NCBI GenBank assembly: GCA_964443845.1
Contig: CAYUFA010000004.1
Coordinates: forward strand, 1-64,000
Reading direction: 5' to 3'
From: UBA9214 sp964443845
GTDB lineage: Bacteria; Pseudomonadota; Gammaproteobacteria; UBA9214
Length of the DNA: 64,000 nucleotides
Part shown: in pieces, positions 52,536 to 61,253 of the stretch
How positions within the stretch are numbered: position 1 is the first letter of the stretch
How the letters are laid out: the number at the start of each line of letters is the position of its first letter
Program-made: the position numbers and the translations under genes
The notes under the pieces: model-generated
What the model saw: the letters and a program-made list of their open reading frames with translations, nothing else
What the model was told of the DNA's origin: nothing
Database searches by the model: none

Positions 52536-54722
52536 CTAAACCTTGCGCCGTGCCGAGATCACGTTGGGTAACTGGGCAATCCGGTACAACACCCGGCTGA
52601 GCTGGCCGATGTCTCCGATTTCCAGCGTCAGCTGCATGCGGGCAATTCCGTCGCGTTCGTCGGTCAAGGTGTTGACGCTGGTCAGATTGAGCTTTTCGTT
52701 GGCCAGCAAGGCAGTAATGTCACGCAGTAGTCCGGAGCGGTCGTACGCCTCCACCAGGATGTCCACGAGGTAACCGGAGTCCGCCTGCTCGCCCCAGTTC
52801 ACCTCGATCAGCCGTCTTCGATCCTCGCCCTGCAGGCGCAGGATGTTGCCACAATCCTGCCGGTGGACGGTGACGCCCCGTCCCCGGGTGATATAGCCGA
52901 TGATCGGGTCGTTCGGCACCGGCTTGCAGCATTTCGCAGTGGTTGTCAGCAGGTTGCCGACCCCCTGGATATTGAAAGCACCGTCGGCCCCGGAACGGCC
53001 CCTGCCGGCAGCGCGCGGCGTGCGCGGCCGTAACATCTCCTCACGCGGCACAAGGTCGGCAACCGCACCGGCCAACTGCCCGGCAGAGATGTCGCCGCTG
53101 CCCAGGCCGGCCAGCAGTTCCTCCACCTTGCGAAACCCCAGCCGCCCGGCAAGCCGTTCCACTGCCAGCCCGCTCACACCAAGCCGGTGCATTTCGCGGT
53201 CGAGGATGCCACGGCCTGCAGCGATATTGTGCTCATAATCCTGGTGCCTGAACCAGGCCCGTACCCGGGAACGGGCCCGCGAGGTCACCAGATATCCCTG
53301 GTGTGAATTCAGCCAGTCCCGGCTTGGCCGGCCCTGTTTCGTGGTCAGCACCTCGACCTGCTCCCCGTTCTTCAGCTGGTAGGTGAGTGGCACAATGCGG
53401 CCGTCGACCTTCGCACCGCGGCAGCGATGGCCGATCTCGGTATGGACCGCATAGGCAAAATCCAGTGGCGTGGCACCCTGGGGCAGGTCGATGATCCTGC
53501 CCTGCGGTGTCAACACGTAGACCCGCTCCTGGAACGCCTCGGACTTGAAACGGTCGACAAAATCGTTGGCGCTGTGCTCCTCGTCATGCCATTCGAGCAG
53601 CTGTCTGAGCCAGGCGATTTTCTCCTCATAACCGGCGTCAAACTCCCCGCTCTCCTTGTAGCGCCAGTGTGCTGCCACGCCCAGTTCGGCATGGCGGTGC
53701 ATATCGCGGGTTCTGATCTGCACCTCGAGCGTGCGGCCTTCCGGACCAATGACCGCCGTATGCAGGGACCGATACAGATTCTCCTTGGGGTTGGCGATGT
53801 AGTCATCGAATTCCTTCGGGATGTGCCGCCACAGGCCATGCACCACGCCGAGTGCGGCATAACAGTCCTTTTCCGTGTCCACCAGGATGCGCACGGCGCG
53901 GGTATCGAAAATCTGGTCAAAGTCCAGGCGCTTGCGCTGCATCTTGCGCCAGATGCTGTTGATGTGCTTGGGCCGGCCGCTCACCGAAGCGGCCACACCG
54001 GCCTTCATCAGCTGCTGTTGCAGCAGGGAAATGACCCGCTCGATGTAACGTTCGCGGTCCGCACGCTTTTCCGCCAGCTGGGCAGCCAGCGACTGGTAGG
54101 CTTCCGGTTCCAGATAGCGCAGGGCAAGGTCTTCCAGTTCCCACTTGATCTGCCAGATACCCAGGCGGTTGGCCAGCGGTGCATAGATGTCGAGCGTCTC
54201 CCGGGCAATCCGGCGCTGCCGTTCCGGGTCCAGGTGTTGCAGGGTCCGCATGTTATGCAGCCGGTCCGCCAGCTTGATCAGTACCACGCGCACGTCTTCC
54301 GCCATCGCAAGCAGCAGCTTGCGCAGGCTCTCCGCCTGGGGATGGTTCCCCTTGTCCACCAGGCCGGCTTGCTGGTACTCGCCGATCTTTTCCATCTTGG
54401 TGACGCCATCGACCATGCGGCTGACTTCCTCGCCGTACTCGTCGCGGATGGCCTCCAGCGTGACATCGGTATCCTCGACGACATCGTGCAGGATTGCCGC
54501 CACCAGGGTTCTGGTGTCGAGATGGAGACTGTCGAGTATCTCGCTGACCGCCAGCGCGTGCAGATGGTAGGGTTCACCGGAGGCCCGCAACTGCCCCTGA
54601 TGGGCCTTGAGCGCCGTTTGCCAGGCGCGTTGCAGTAACGCCCGCTCCGGTTCGGCACGGCCGGACAGCAGCGGCTGTATGTCTGTAACCGGCTGATTTT
54701 CCGATTGGCCCGGGGAGTTCAT
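52536..54722 (-). CDS. (p)ppGpp synthetase/hydrolase, RelA/SpoT family
   Basis: Stringent-response enzyme, 728 residues: HD hydrolase domain (about 40-190), synthetase (about 240-370), TGS (about 405-470), zinc/helical regions and a C-terminal ACT domain. The hydrolase signature is intact: His55 in HLHALAV, His79-Asp80 in ILHDVVEDT and LADRLHNMRTL. The synthetase part (CYAALGVVHGLWRHIPKEFDDY, ANPKENLYRSLHTAVIGPEG) looks RelA-like. So it is probably bifunctional, unlike E. coli RelA whose HD is dead. Both relA and spoT names are possible; no second copy is in the window. Confidence 0.95.
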   Translation of the reverse strand: MNSPGQSENQPVTDIQPLLSGRAEPERALLQRAWQTALKAHQGQLRASGEPYHLHALAVSEILDSLHLDTRTLVAAILHDVVEDTDVTLEAIRDEYGEEVSRMVDGVTKMEKIGEYQQAGLVDKGNHPQAESLRKLLLAMAEDVRVVLIKLADRLHNMRTLQHLDPERQRRIARETLDIYAPLANRLGIWQIKWELEDLALRYLEPEAYQSLAAQLAEKRADRERYIERVISLLQQQLMKAGVAASVSGRPKHINSIWRKMQRKRLDFDQIFDTRAVRILVDTEKDCYAALGVVHGLWRHIPKEFDDYIANPKENLYRSLHTAVIGPEGRTLEVQIRTRDMHRHAELGVAAHWRYKESGEFDAGYEEKIAWLRQLLEWHDEEHSANDFVDRFKSEAFQERVYVLTPQGRIIDLPQGATPLDFAYAVHTEIGHRCRGAKVDGRIVPLTYQLKNGEQVEVLTTKQGRPSRDWLNSHQGYLVTSRARSRVRAWFRHQDYEHNIAAGRGILDREMHRLGVSGLAVERLAGRLGFRKVEELLAGLGSGDISAGQLAGAVADLVPREEMLRPRTPRAAGRGRSGADGAFNIQGVGNLLTTTAKCCKPVPNDPIIGYITRGRGVTVHRQDCGNILRLQGEDRRRLIEVNWGEQADSGYLVDILVEAYDRSGLLRDITALLANEKLNLTSVNTLTDERDGIARMQLTLEIGDIGQLSRVLYRIAQLPNVISARRKV

Positions 54723-55158
54723 TCGCTTTGCCTGTCACATGGCCCGGGAACAAGGCCACCACAACCGCATTGTACCCGCCGTTCCTGACCTTGCAGCGTG
54801 TACGAACAACCGACAACCACCGGTGTTCTGGCCAGGTGTTATAACGCTTTGTATTTGCAAGAAAGGAAGATGGATATCTCCGGAGCATGCCGGTGATTCC
54901 CTGTCGGGTTGTTTTGCATTTCGCTCACCTGTCCTCGGGGAATAGAGTCTATCCAACGGTTATGGTTCGATATCGGTGTCTTTTCCTGTCTGGATTTCAA
55001 CACGGAGTTCGGCTCCAGCGGCAGCGGATATTTTTGGACATGGCTATGCGGGGATGCGTGCTTTGCGGGATGGGTGATCATTCCAGCTGTCGGAAGGCTC
55101 CTGGTCAAGCTATTCCAGCGCAACGCTCCCGGCCCCCGCTGCGGCCTGGTTTTCGGTT

Positions 55159-55194
55159 CCGGCCAGCTGGATCCGGCCAGCTGGATCCGGCCGG
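55159..55194 (+). repeat. 14-bp tandem repeat, two and a half copies
   Basis: CCGGCCAGCTGGAT occurs at 55159-55172 and 55173-55186, then a partial copy CCGGCC to 55192. Each unit has the palindromic core CCAGCTGG. No gene overlaps it. Confidence 0.8.
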
Positions 55195-55233
55195 TGTAGG
55201 TACAGCGCAGCAAGGCGGCATAGCAGATCTATT

Positions 55234-55247
55234 CGCGTAATTACGCG
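55234..55247. promoter_or_regulatory. 14-bp perfect palindrome
   Basis: CGCGTAATTACGCG, followed by a second GTAATTA. It could be a regulator site or part of the terminator region between the dynamin-like gene and RelA/SpoT. Confidence 0.4.
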
Positions 55248-55258
55248 TAATTAATGAT

Positions 55259-55282
55259 AAAGGCGGCTACATGGCCGCCTTT
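55259..55282. terminator. Bidirectional terminator hairpin after the dynamin-like gene
   Basis: A perfect 9-bp stem, AAAGGCGGC with GCCGCCTTT, around the loop TACATG. The A and T ends make it work on either strand. It lies 10 bases after the dynamin-like stop and closes the leftward cluster. Confidence 0.75.
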
Positions 55283-55292
55283 ATTGAGCCGC

Positions 55293-56813
55293 TTACCCGG
55301 GAGCACGTTTCTCGGGGACGGCGCCGGCAGGCCCGTAGCGGTCCTGCACGTCCGGCTTCGGCGGCGCAACACTGCCGGGATGTTCACTCCTGGCCGCACC
55401 GGAAGGATTGGTAAAGCGGTCGTTCAGAATCTGTACGAAACGGTTGGCATCGGCGATCACGCGGTGCAGGCGATTCCGGTTCAGGCGATTCCAGCCCACC
55501 GGATGGCGCAAAAAGATACTGATCCATGGACGGGTATTGTGCAGGAACGCAAATTTCAGTCGCTCGGTCTCCATGCCTGGCGAGCGATCCCGCTCGATCA
55601 TCCTGAGCAACCTGCGCGCGGCGAAGGCCCGGATCCGGAAATGCAACCAGCCAAACAGTGCGGTGCCGATCACAACCAGTCCCAGGTAGCCTGCCATCAG
55701 CCAGCCGGAACCCTGCCCTCCCGGATTGCCCGGGGCAAAGAACCGGCTGGCCAGTGCCAGTACCAGCACGAGCCCGACGGCAACCACGGCATCTCCCCAC
55801 AGGACGTGCCTGCGCCAGATCGTCCGGTACTCCGTGACCGCCGGTACGACCTTCTCCTCGATGTAATGGGAAAGTTTGTCCAGGGTCCCGGTAATCCGGT
55901 ACGCTCGTTCCACGCTGACGCCCTGGATCCGCTGCTGGATATCCGCCAGATCGCGATCCCGCTTGGCCTCGTACCGCGCGCGGCGGGAATCGTCGGGAAT
56001 CGCCACGGCCACTTCCGGATTGTAGATGCAGTAAAAGCGCCCGGCGGTCAGCCCTTCCTGGGCCAGCGCCCGCTGCCAGGCCCCGACCACCTCTTCCGGG
56101 TTGTCGTCCCGCGCCGTCGTATCCATCTGGTTGAGTATGTACAGGAACTTGGTAGCGTCGGGGCGGCGGATGGTCTGGCCGACCAGGTGTCTGAGTGTAT
56201 CCCGCATGGCACCCGGCTCCGGATGGCGTGCATCGAAGAACACCAGCACCAGATCGGACAGGTCGATAATGTGATCCGTCAGGCGCAATGTTGCATCGCG
56301 CTGGGAATCGGCATCAAACCCGGGCGAATCGATGAGGATGCGCCCACTGAGCCGCTCGCACGGAATCGTCTTCAGTTGCAGGTAGGCATCGACCCTGCGT
56401 CCTTCCCCGCGGGCGACTTTCTCGATCTCTTCGCTGATCTGGTAAAACGGGAAACGGGGATCGGCGTCCAGGGCCGTCCCCGGCAATGCCTGCGCGTGCC
56501 GGCTGCTCCCGTAGCAGATCACGGTGAACTTGTCATCGACCGCCTGGTTGCCGGTCGACTGCAGTGTTTCGCCCAGGTAATGATTGATAAACGTGGACTT
56601 GCCGGCGGAAAACGTCCCCAGCACCGAGATCATCGGCCACCAGGAAATCTGCGTTGCAAAGGACTGTTCCGAATCCAGCAGCCCCATGGCGCGCCCGACC
56701 TGGTCAAGATGGCGGTAGCTATCCACCGCGGCAACCAGCACCGGGTTTTCCTGCTGCAGATGTTCCTCAAGACTGCGAAGACGTTGTTTGATGGCTTTTC
56801 CTGCGCCAGACAT
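55293..56813 (-). CDS. Dynamin-like membrane GTPase
   Basis: 506 residues. The dynamin-type GTPase domain at about 60-290 has the P-loop GTFSAGKST at 66-74, a conserved threonine region, DSPGF at 162-166 and NQMD at 228-231. Next come two membrane segments at about 341-359 and 371-393, then a basic helical region and a Pro-rich tail. Bacterial dynamins remodel, tether or protect membranes. Last gene of the sulfur-globule-protein cluster, 99 bases after the coiled-coil membrane gene. It is a membrane-embedded form, unlike soluble BDLPs that use a paddle. Confidence 0.88.
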   Translation of the reverse strand: MSGAGKAIKQRLRSLEEHLQQENPVLVAAVDSYRHLDQVGRAMGLLDSEQSFATQISWWPMISVLGTFSAGKSTFINHYLGETLQSTGNQAVDDKFTVICYGSSRHAQALPGTALDADPRFPFYQISEEIEKVARGEGRRVDAYLQLKTIPCERLSGRILIDSPGFDADSQRDATLRLTDHIIDLSDLVLVFFDARHPEPGAMRDTLRHLVGQTIRRPDATKFLYILNQMDTTARDDNPEEVVGAWQRALAQEGLTAGRFYCIYNPEVAVAIPDDSRRARYEAKRDRDLADIQQRIQGVSVERAYRITGTLDKLSHYIEEKVVPAVTEYRTIWRRHVLWGDAVVAVGLVLVLALASRFFAPGNPGGQGSGWLMAGYLGLVVIGTALFGWLHFRIRAFAARRLLRMIERDRSPGMETERLKFAFLHNTRPWISIFLRHPVGWNRLNRNRLHRVIADANRFVQILNDRFTNPSGAARSEHPGSVAPPKPDVQDRYGPAGAVPEKRAPG

Positions 56814-56912
56814 GGTTTTCTCCAGCCGCCATCCGTGGTTACCCGGGCACTGCCGCCTGCGGCTGACCGGCGGCGCCCGCGGAATGCCGGTCAGCCGGGA
56901 ACGATGTCCCGC

Positions 56913-57392
56913 TCAGAACGGGAACAGCCCGCTGGCCATATTCATCGGTCCGGTTGCATCATGGATGTTGTTTGTCATACGCCCCATGTCGTTCCGGATC
57001 TGGTACATGGGGACCGACATGACGCCCACGGAATGATTGATACTGTCCATTTTTCCAAGCAGGTGGTTCATGTCGTGCGACCCCGCACCAACGTCATCGG
57101 CAATCGCGGAAAGATTGCCGGACATCCTGGCGACATTTCCGGTCACACTGGTCATGCTGTGGGACATGTCGTTCATCGAGATCACGACTGTTTCCATGCT
57201 GCGGGCCAGGCGGTTGACATCACCGGTTAACATATAGATCAGGTAGAACCCGTATGCCGCCAGGACGATGAACGCCAGCAGGGACGGGTACACCACCAGC
57301 TCCCAGCGCCGTGCACTGGCTTCAAAGGTACGGGCAAACTTGTCCATGCAGGAGGCCATGTCATTGGTAAACACCTCTTCCTTGCCCCCCAT
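56913..57392 (-). CDS. Hypothetical membrane coiled-coil protein
   Basis: Not recognised. 159 residues: an N-terminal cytosolic part of 30 residues, one membrane span at about 33-55 (ELVVYPSLLAFIVLAAYGFY), then a long amphipathic heptad-like helix rich in Met, Asn, Ser and Asp (METVVISMNDMSHSMTSVTG), ending SGLFPF. The helix layout resembles HAMP-to-coil signalling stalks or scaffold adaptors. The ATG at 57392 has a perfect AGGAG 7 bases upstream; an ATG eight codons earlier does not. Confidence 0.85.
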   Translation of the reverse strand: MGGKEEVFTNDMASCMDKFARTFEASARRWELVVYPSLLAFIVLAAYGFYLIYMLTGDVNRLARSMETVVISMNDMSHSMTSVTGNVARMSGNLSAIADDVGAGSHDMNHLLGKMDSINHSVGVMSVPMYQIRNDMGRMTNNIHDATGPMNMASGLFPF

Positions 57393-57511
57393 GGTTTTCT
57401 CCTGATTTTCTTTCATTTATGGACCCTCTCGATAAGACACAGAATCGATCACAGGGATTATATCCGGGCATACACACCCCGATGCCATAAACAAACAGCT
57501 ACATTTCCGAA

Positions 57512-58120
57512 TCAGAAATCACCCTTGGCGCCACGATTCATGATATCCAGAATGACTTCCTTGACGTTGTTCGCCTCCTGATAGAGTTCCGGAGGCAGTG
57601 ATTTCCCGCCATGAATCATCATGTCCATGTTCATCGTGTAGAGCCAGAGCTTTCCGGTCTTGTCCTCCACCACCGAGATCCTGCAGGGCAGATAGGCGGA
57701 ATAGGCTGGGGAATAATCCACCATCTTCGCTCCCGTCGGCGGGTTGCAGAACATGTAGATCTTGAAATAGCGCTGCGGCTTTCCGGTCATCGCTTTCACC
57801 TGCTCTGACAGCGGCAGCTCGCCGACATTCTTGATATTGTGTTCGTTTGCCACAAAGCGCACGGTCTGTTCGACATCCGCCGCAGTGAGACCATCCGCCA
57901 CCGGGATCTTCCAGACCGTCGCCTCGGCAGCATTCCCGGTAGCGAGCAGGGTCTTGATCATGGTCATGTAGACTTCGGGCGCCTGCTTGTCGAACGATGA
58001 CAAGTTCCCCAGATCGCGGAAATTCTGCATACCGAAACCAAACGTCAGCGACAGCCAGATGATACCGGCCACCAGAGCAAGGCCCAGCAGAGCGAATAAA
58101 TTCCAGATGAGTCTGATCAT
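57512..58120 (-). CDS. DUF302 family membrane-anchored protein
   Basis: 202 residues: one N-terminal membrane span (residues 4-26), then a periplasmic domain of DUF302 type, a fold seen in many sulfur and metal metabolism loci but of unproven function. Seen: FKIYMFCNPPTGAKM, YLPCRISVVED and WLYTMNMDMMIHGG, with Cys and Met that could bind metal. It starts 29 bases after the TPR gene stop, same operon. Confidence 0.82.
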   Translation of the reverse strand: MIRLIWNLFALLGLALVAGIIWLSLTFGFGMQNFRDLGNLSSFDKQAPEVYMTMIKTLLATGNAAEATVWKIPVADGLTAADVEQTVRFVANEHNIKNVGELPLSEQVKAMTGKPQRYFKIYMFCNPPTGAKMVDYSPAYSAYLPCRISVVEDKTGKLWLYTMNMDMMIHGGKSLPPELYQEANNVKEVILDIMNRGAKGDF

Positions 58121-58149
58121 GATACTGTCTCCCCGTTAATCGGTCTGCA

Positions 58150-59277
58150 TCAAGGGGCGGGAGTGGATGCCGATGCTGCCTTGATCTTCTCTTCAAGGTC
58201 GCTTGCCTGTGTCCCTTTCAAACCGCGGATGACTTCCACCAGCTGCTCCGCCTCGGTGCTCATCCCCTGCTTCACCAGTCGCACGCCGGCTTCATAGTAG
58301 GCTGCGGATGCCTTGTCCCACTCACCCTGTGAGAAATACATGTTACCCAGTTCTCCGTACCAGTCCGGATTGTCGGGGTCCATGCTGATCAGGTCATTGT
58401 ATTGCTTCTCCGCGGTTGCATAGTCCCGCAGCCAGTACGATTCACGCGCAGCTTCCAGCACCCGGTAGGCACTGGTCTGCGCGCCAGGCGCGCCTGCCTG
58501 GCCCGGTTCCTGAACCGGCGGCGGGGTTGCAGCAGGTTCCCGGTTCTCCATTTCCGGTTGCGCGGGCCGGGCACTCTCCGGGGTGGCTGCGGCGGTTTCC
58601 GGCGCTGCTGCGGGAGCGGCCGCCGGTGCCGCTTCCTGCGGGCCCGCGGGAACACCAGCCCCGGCAGCGGGTGGCGCGCCGGCGGGCGGCGTGCTGACAC
58701 TGGTCGGTGGCGCAGACTCGGTCCCGGAGGGTGCTACGGCAGCGGCCTCCGGCGGTACTGCGGACGGCTCAGCCGGCATCTCCTGCGGTGCCGGTGCCGG
58801 TTGTTGCACCGGCGGCGGCTCCACTGCACCCGAGGTACCGGAGGCACCGGATTCATCCGTTGCCTGCGCGGGCGCTGCAGGCGCATTCATAGCCCCGGCA
58901 GCGGCTGCGCTTTCCTGACGCTCCGCCGTGCTGGCGGTCACCGGCGTCGGCCGGGTGGTGGTCTCTGCATTCCCGGCGCCGCTCCCTGCTGCAGTTGCCG
59001 GGCTCCCGGTCTCCGCTTCGGTCGTCACCACCGCCACACCGGGTTGCGGCATTCCTGCTGGCTCTTCGAGGACCATCGTGGACGAAGGGGCGGTGCTGGT
59101 GCTTGCGGGCGCGGCGGGTGCAGTTGCTGCCTCCTGTTTCCGCGCCGGTCCAGAAGCCAGAAAGTGAGGGAGTTTCAAACCCGGGAAGAGGTCTCCCCTG
59201 TAAATCAGCCCGAGTGCCAACAGCGCAACCAGCGCCAGTGCAAAACCATGACTGAGTATACGCGCGAACAGGTTCAT
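58150..59277 (-). CDS. Membrane-anchored Pro/Ala-rich TPR protein
   Basis: Function unknown. 375 residues: a membrane anchor at about 9-27, a very long Pro/Ala/Glu/Thr-rich spacer (about 40-290), then tetratricopeptide-type helices at about 300-360 (YATAEKQYNDLISMDPDNPD, then GELGNMYFSQGEWDKASAAY). The TPR end probably docks partner proteins at a distance from the membrane. The start at 59277 is chosen from the hydrophobic N-terminus; the frame is open to 59376. It begins 17 bases after the ParA-like stop. Confidence 0.85.
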   Translation of the reverse strand: MNLFARILSHGFALALVALLALGLIYRGDLFPGLKLPHFLASGPARKQEAATAPAAPASTSTAPSSTMVLEEPAGMPQPGVAVVTTEAETGSPATAAGSGAGNAETTTRPTPVTASTAERQESAAAAGAMNAPAAPAQATDESGASGTSGAVEPPPVQQPAPAPQEMPAEPSAVPPEAAAVAPSGTESAPPTSVSTPPAGAPPAAGAGVPAGPQEAAPAAAPAAAPETAAATPESARPAQPEMENREPAATPPPVQEPGQAGAPGAQTSAYRVLEAARESYWLRDYATAEKQYNDLISMDPDNPDWYGELGNMYFSQGEWDKASAAYYEAGVRLVKQGMSTEAEQLVEVIRGLKGTQASDLEEKIKAASASTPAP

Positions 59278-59294
59278 CGTTCTTGCTCCTGAAA

Positions 59295-59957
59295 TTAGTT
59301 CAATTGCCCGACGACTTCCGGATAGAGTGCTGCAGCAAGCCCCCGGAACTCGTGCGCCGCCTTGCTGCGCGGCCACATTTCGAATACGGCCAGCCCTTCA
59401 CTGAGTGAACGCCTGAAATTGGTCCGCATTTTAAGACACTGGGGCATGACCGTGTCGATGCCGGACAACATGCGCAGCGCCTCCTCCGTCTCCTGCGTCT
59501 CGCGGATGGACTGGTTGGTATCCGCACGATTCACAAATGCCAGTGTTCTGTGTGCACCGTTGAGCCTGATCATTTCCAGATCCGGTCCGAGGATATGCAG
59601 GAATCTCTGGGTCGCCCAGACATCCGCCTGGCTGGGCGGTACCGGTATCAGGATCCGGTCTGCCGCAGCCATGGCCTCCTTCATGGCCGCCATGTTTGCA
59701 GCACCGACATCCACCAGCACTTCACATCCGGCGTGTGCGGTAAGCTGCTCGCCGAGTACCGCCCGTACCGAGTGGATTTCAAGGTCGGGCTTGTTACCGA
59801 TCTCCCGGCGCAGCATTGCAAGATCACTGAAGGTACATTGCGGGTCAAGGTCATATCCGATGACCTTGCGCCCGTTACTTTCCAGCCACACGGCGAGATT
59901 GAATGCCACTGTGCTTTTACCGGAGCCACCCTTCAGATTTGCGATTACCGTGATCAT
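59295..59957 (-). CDS. Orphan ParA/MinD-family ATPase
   Basis: 220 residues, complete ParA fold. Deviant Walker A KGGSGKST at 9-16, with both lysines present, and switch regions DLDPQCTFSD and VDVGAAN. Single-domain ParA proteins without a ParB partner position cargos such as carboxysomes and chemoreceptors. No ParB or centromere repeats are nearby; the neighbours are envelope proteins. A positioning function for a storage inclusion is therefore plausible. No helix-turn-helix, unlike plasmid ParA type Ia. Confidence 0.92.
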   Translation of the reverse strand: MITVIANLKGGSGKSTVAFNLAVWLESNGRKVIGYDLDPQCTFSDLAMLRREIGNKPDLEIHSVRAVLGEQLTAHAGCEVLVDVGAANMAAMKEAMAAADRILIPVPPSQADVWATQRFLHILGPDLEMIRLNGAHRTLAFVNRADTNQSIRETQETEEALRMLSGIDTVMPQCLKMRTNFRRSLSEGLAVFEMWPRSKAAHEFRGLAAALYPEVVGQLN

Positions 59958-60019
59958 TTTGCCAGCTCTGCCCCCTCCTGCTGTGACTGTCGAAACGAGT
60001 CGCGATCCGGCAGAAACCC

Positions 60020-60772
60020 TTACTTTTCAGGTTGTTGTGGAGCGGTGCGCTCGGTATAGCCCGCCGGCACGGAAAACAGGCTGTCCGGCTGCCTGCCCAG
60101 CTTGATGTTGGTCAGGTTGCGCGTGAACCCGCCTGGCTGCTGTACGCGAATATTCATGTTCAGTACCGGATCATACCATTGCAGGGATGTCTGGCTCTGC
60201 CCGTCACCGGAATGGCTGGTAATTTCCCATTTCTCGGTCTTGCGTCCGTTCACGACTTCCGTGCCCAGCATGCGCATCTCCATGGATGATCCGTCAGGCA
60301 TCTGCTGGCGGATGGGAATCTTGCGCTGGTCGTCCAGCCAGAACACCAGGGCACCGGTCTGGCCGGCCCTGGTAATCTCCCATTTGTGTGTTTTTCTGCC
60401 GTCGATGACCTCCGGACCGTCGTCCTTGCACACGAGATTCTGCATGTTTGCGCAGGGATTGTCATTGGCTGCCGGGGGCGGCTTCATCATGTCTGACCGT
60501 GCCGCCGCCCTGCGCATGAAAGATTTATCAGCCGGATTGATGATGATAGCCTGCTGCTTGTCCAGATCGATGATCTGGATGAACTGCTGGCCGTTCATTT
60601 CGAAATCGGTTCGCATCCGGTCATGCCCCATGTACAGGTGTCCCTTGTGCTCACCATACTGGGGGTGAGACTCGACGGTATCCGCGCTGAATTCAGCTGC
60701 TGCACGCGCACAAACCGGAATAACGAGGATTGCCAGTAACGCCCATGTAAGATTGATCAGATTGGTTCGCAT
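60020..60772 (-). CDS. Secreted protein with an internal duplication
   Basis: Function unknown. 250 residues: a signal peptide (1-25, ARAAAEFSAD), then a soluble beta-rich protein. Two related units follow each other: VIDGRKTHKWEIT with FWLDDQRKIPIRQ, and VVNGRKTEKWEIT with WYDPVLNMNIRVQ. The end, LFSVPAGY, recurs in a related form in the protein at 12134-12895 and resembles DUF4412-type proteins. It lies between the Sgp-like gene and the ParA-like gene. Confidence 0.82.
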   Translation of the reverse strand: MRTNLINLTWALLAILVIPVCARAAAEFSADTVESHPQYGEHKGHLYMGHDRMRTDFEMNGQQFIQIIDLDKQQAIIINPADKSFMRRAAARSDMMKPPPAANDNPCANMQNLVCKDDGPEVIDGRKTHKWEITRAGQTGALVFWLDDQRKIPIRQQMPDGSSMEMRMLGTEVVNGRKTEKWEITSHSGDGQSQTSLQWYDPVLNMNIRVQQPGGFTRNLTNIKLGRQPDSLFSVPAGYTERTAPQQPEK

Positions 60773-60826
60773 GTCATGATCCGAGAATGTCGATTGTGTA
60801 TATCAAGCCTGAGTAATCTGGTGAAT

Positions 60827-60860
60827 AAAAAAGAGTGAGCCGGCCAATGCCGGCTCACTC
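60827..60860 (-). terminator. Strong Rho-independent terminator after the Sgp-like gene
   Basis: Minus strand: a perfect 12-bp stem GAGTGAGCCGGC/GCCGGCTCACTC with a 4-base loop, followed by six T. It lies 9 bases after the Sgp-like stop. Such a strong terminator after one small gene suggests high expression of that gene, with partial readthrough into the rest. Confidence 0.92.
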
Positions 60861-60869
60861 CATGCCGGT

Positions 60870-61253
60870 TTACTTACTGGCCGCCGGAGCTGCCGGTGCC
60901 GCTACGGGTGGGGCCCCGTACGGGACGCCATACGGGCCACCACCATAAGGTCCGCCATAGCCGTAAGGCCCGCCGCCATAGCCATACGGACCATAGCCAT
61001 AATAACCATTTCCGTACCCGTAGCCACGCCCGTAGCCACGCCCGTAGCCATGACCATGACCCGAACCGCTAAAGTTCATGTTGAAGTCACCACTGCCATC
61101 GCCATCGAACGGACCCCAGTCATTGCCCCAGCCATTACCCCAGTTGTTACCACCCCAGGGTCCCCAGCCACCCCAGGCATGTGCAGCCGAAAATGGTACT
61201 GCGAAAAGTCCGGCAATTGCAGCCGCACACAACGTTTTCCTTGCTTTGTTCAT
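60870..61253 (-). CDS. Sulfur globule protein-like Gly/Tyr/Trp-rich secreted protein
   Basis: Probably a structural coat protein of periplasmic sulfur globules. 127 residues: signal peptide 1-26 (cleavage AHA), a Trp/Gly/Asn-rich part at 27-52 (WGGWGPWGGNNWGNGWG), a Gly/Tyr repeat part at 65-110 (YGRGYGRGYGYGNGY, YGYGPYGYGGGPYGYG) and a Pro/Ala tail. The repeats resemble SgpA/SgpB (CV1/CV2) of Allochromatium. A good AGGAG site precedes the ATG. Not proven: other Gly/Tyr proteins exist, but size, signal peptide and repeat type fit. Confidence 0.85.
   Translation of the reverse strand: MNKARKTLCAAAIAGLFAVPFSAAHAWGGWGPWGGNNWGNGWGNDWGPFDGDGSGDFNMNFSGSGHGHGYGRGYGRGYGYGNGYYGYGPYGYGGGPYGYGGPYGGGPYGVPYGAPPVAAPAAPAASK

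Larger units (their letters stand above)
54723..55258. other. Non-coding stretch upstream of the RelA/SpoT gene
   Basis: 536 bases without a supported gene. It contains a two-copy 14-bp tandem repeat and a 14-bp palindrome, listed separately. It must also hold the RelA/SpoT promoter, which I could not place with confidence. Confidence 0.5.

Noticed and set aside
55254..57230. Plus-strand open frame of 658 codons
   Set aside because: Antisense to the dynamin-like GTPase and the coiled-coil gene, which have a P-loop, membrane spans and ribosome sites.
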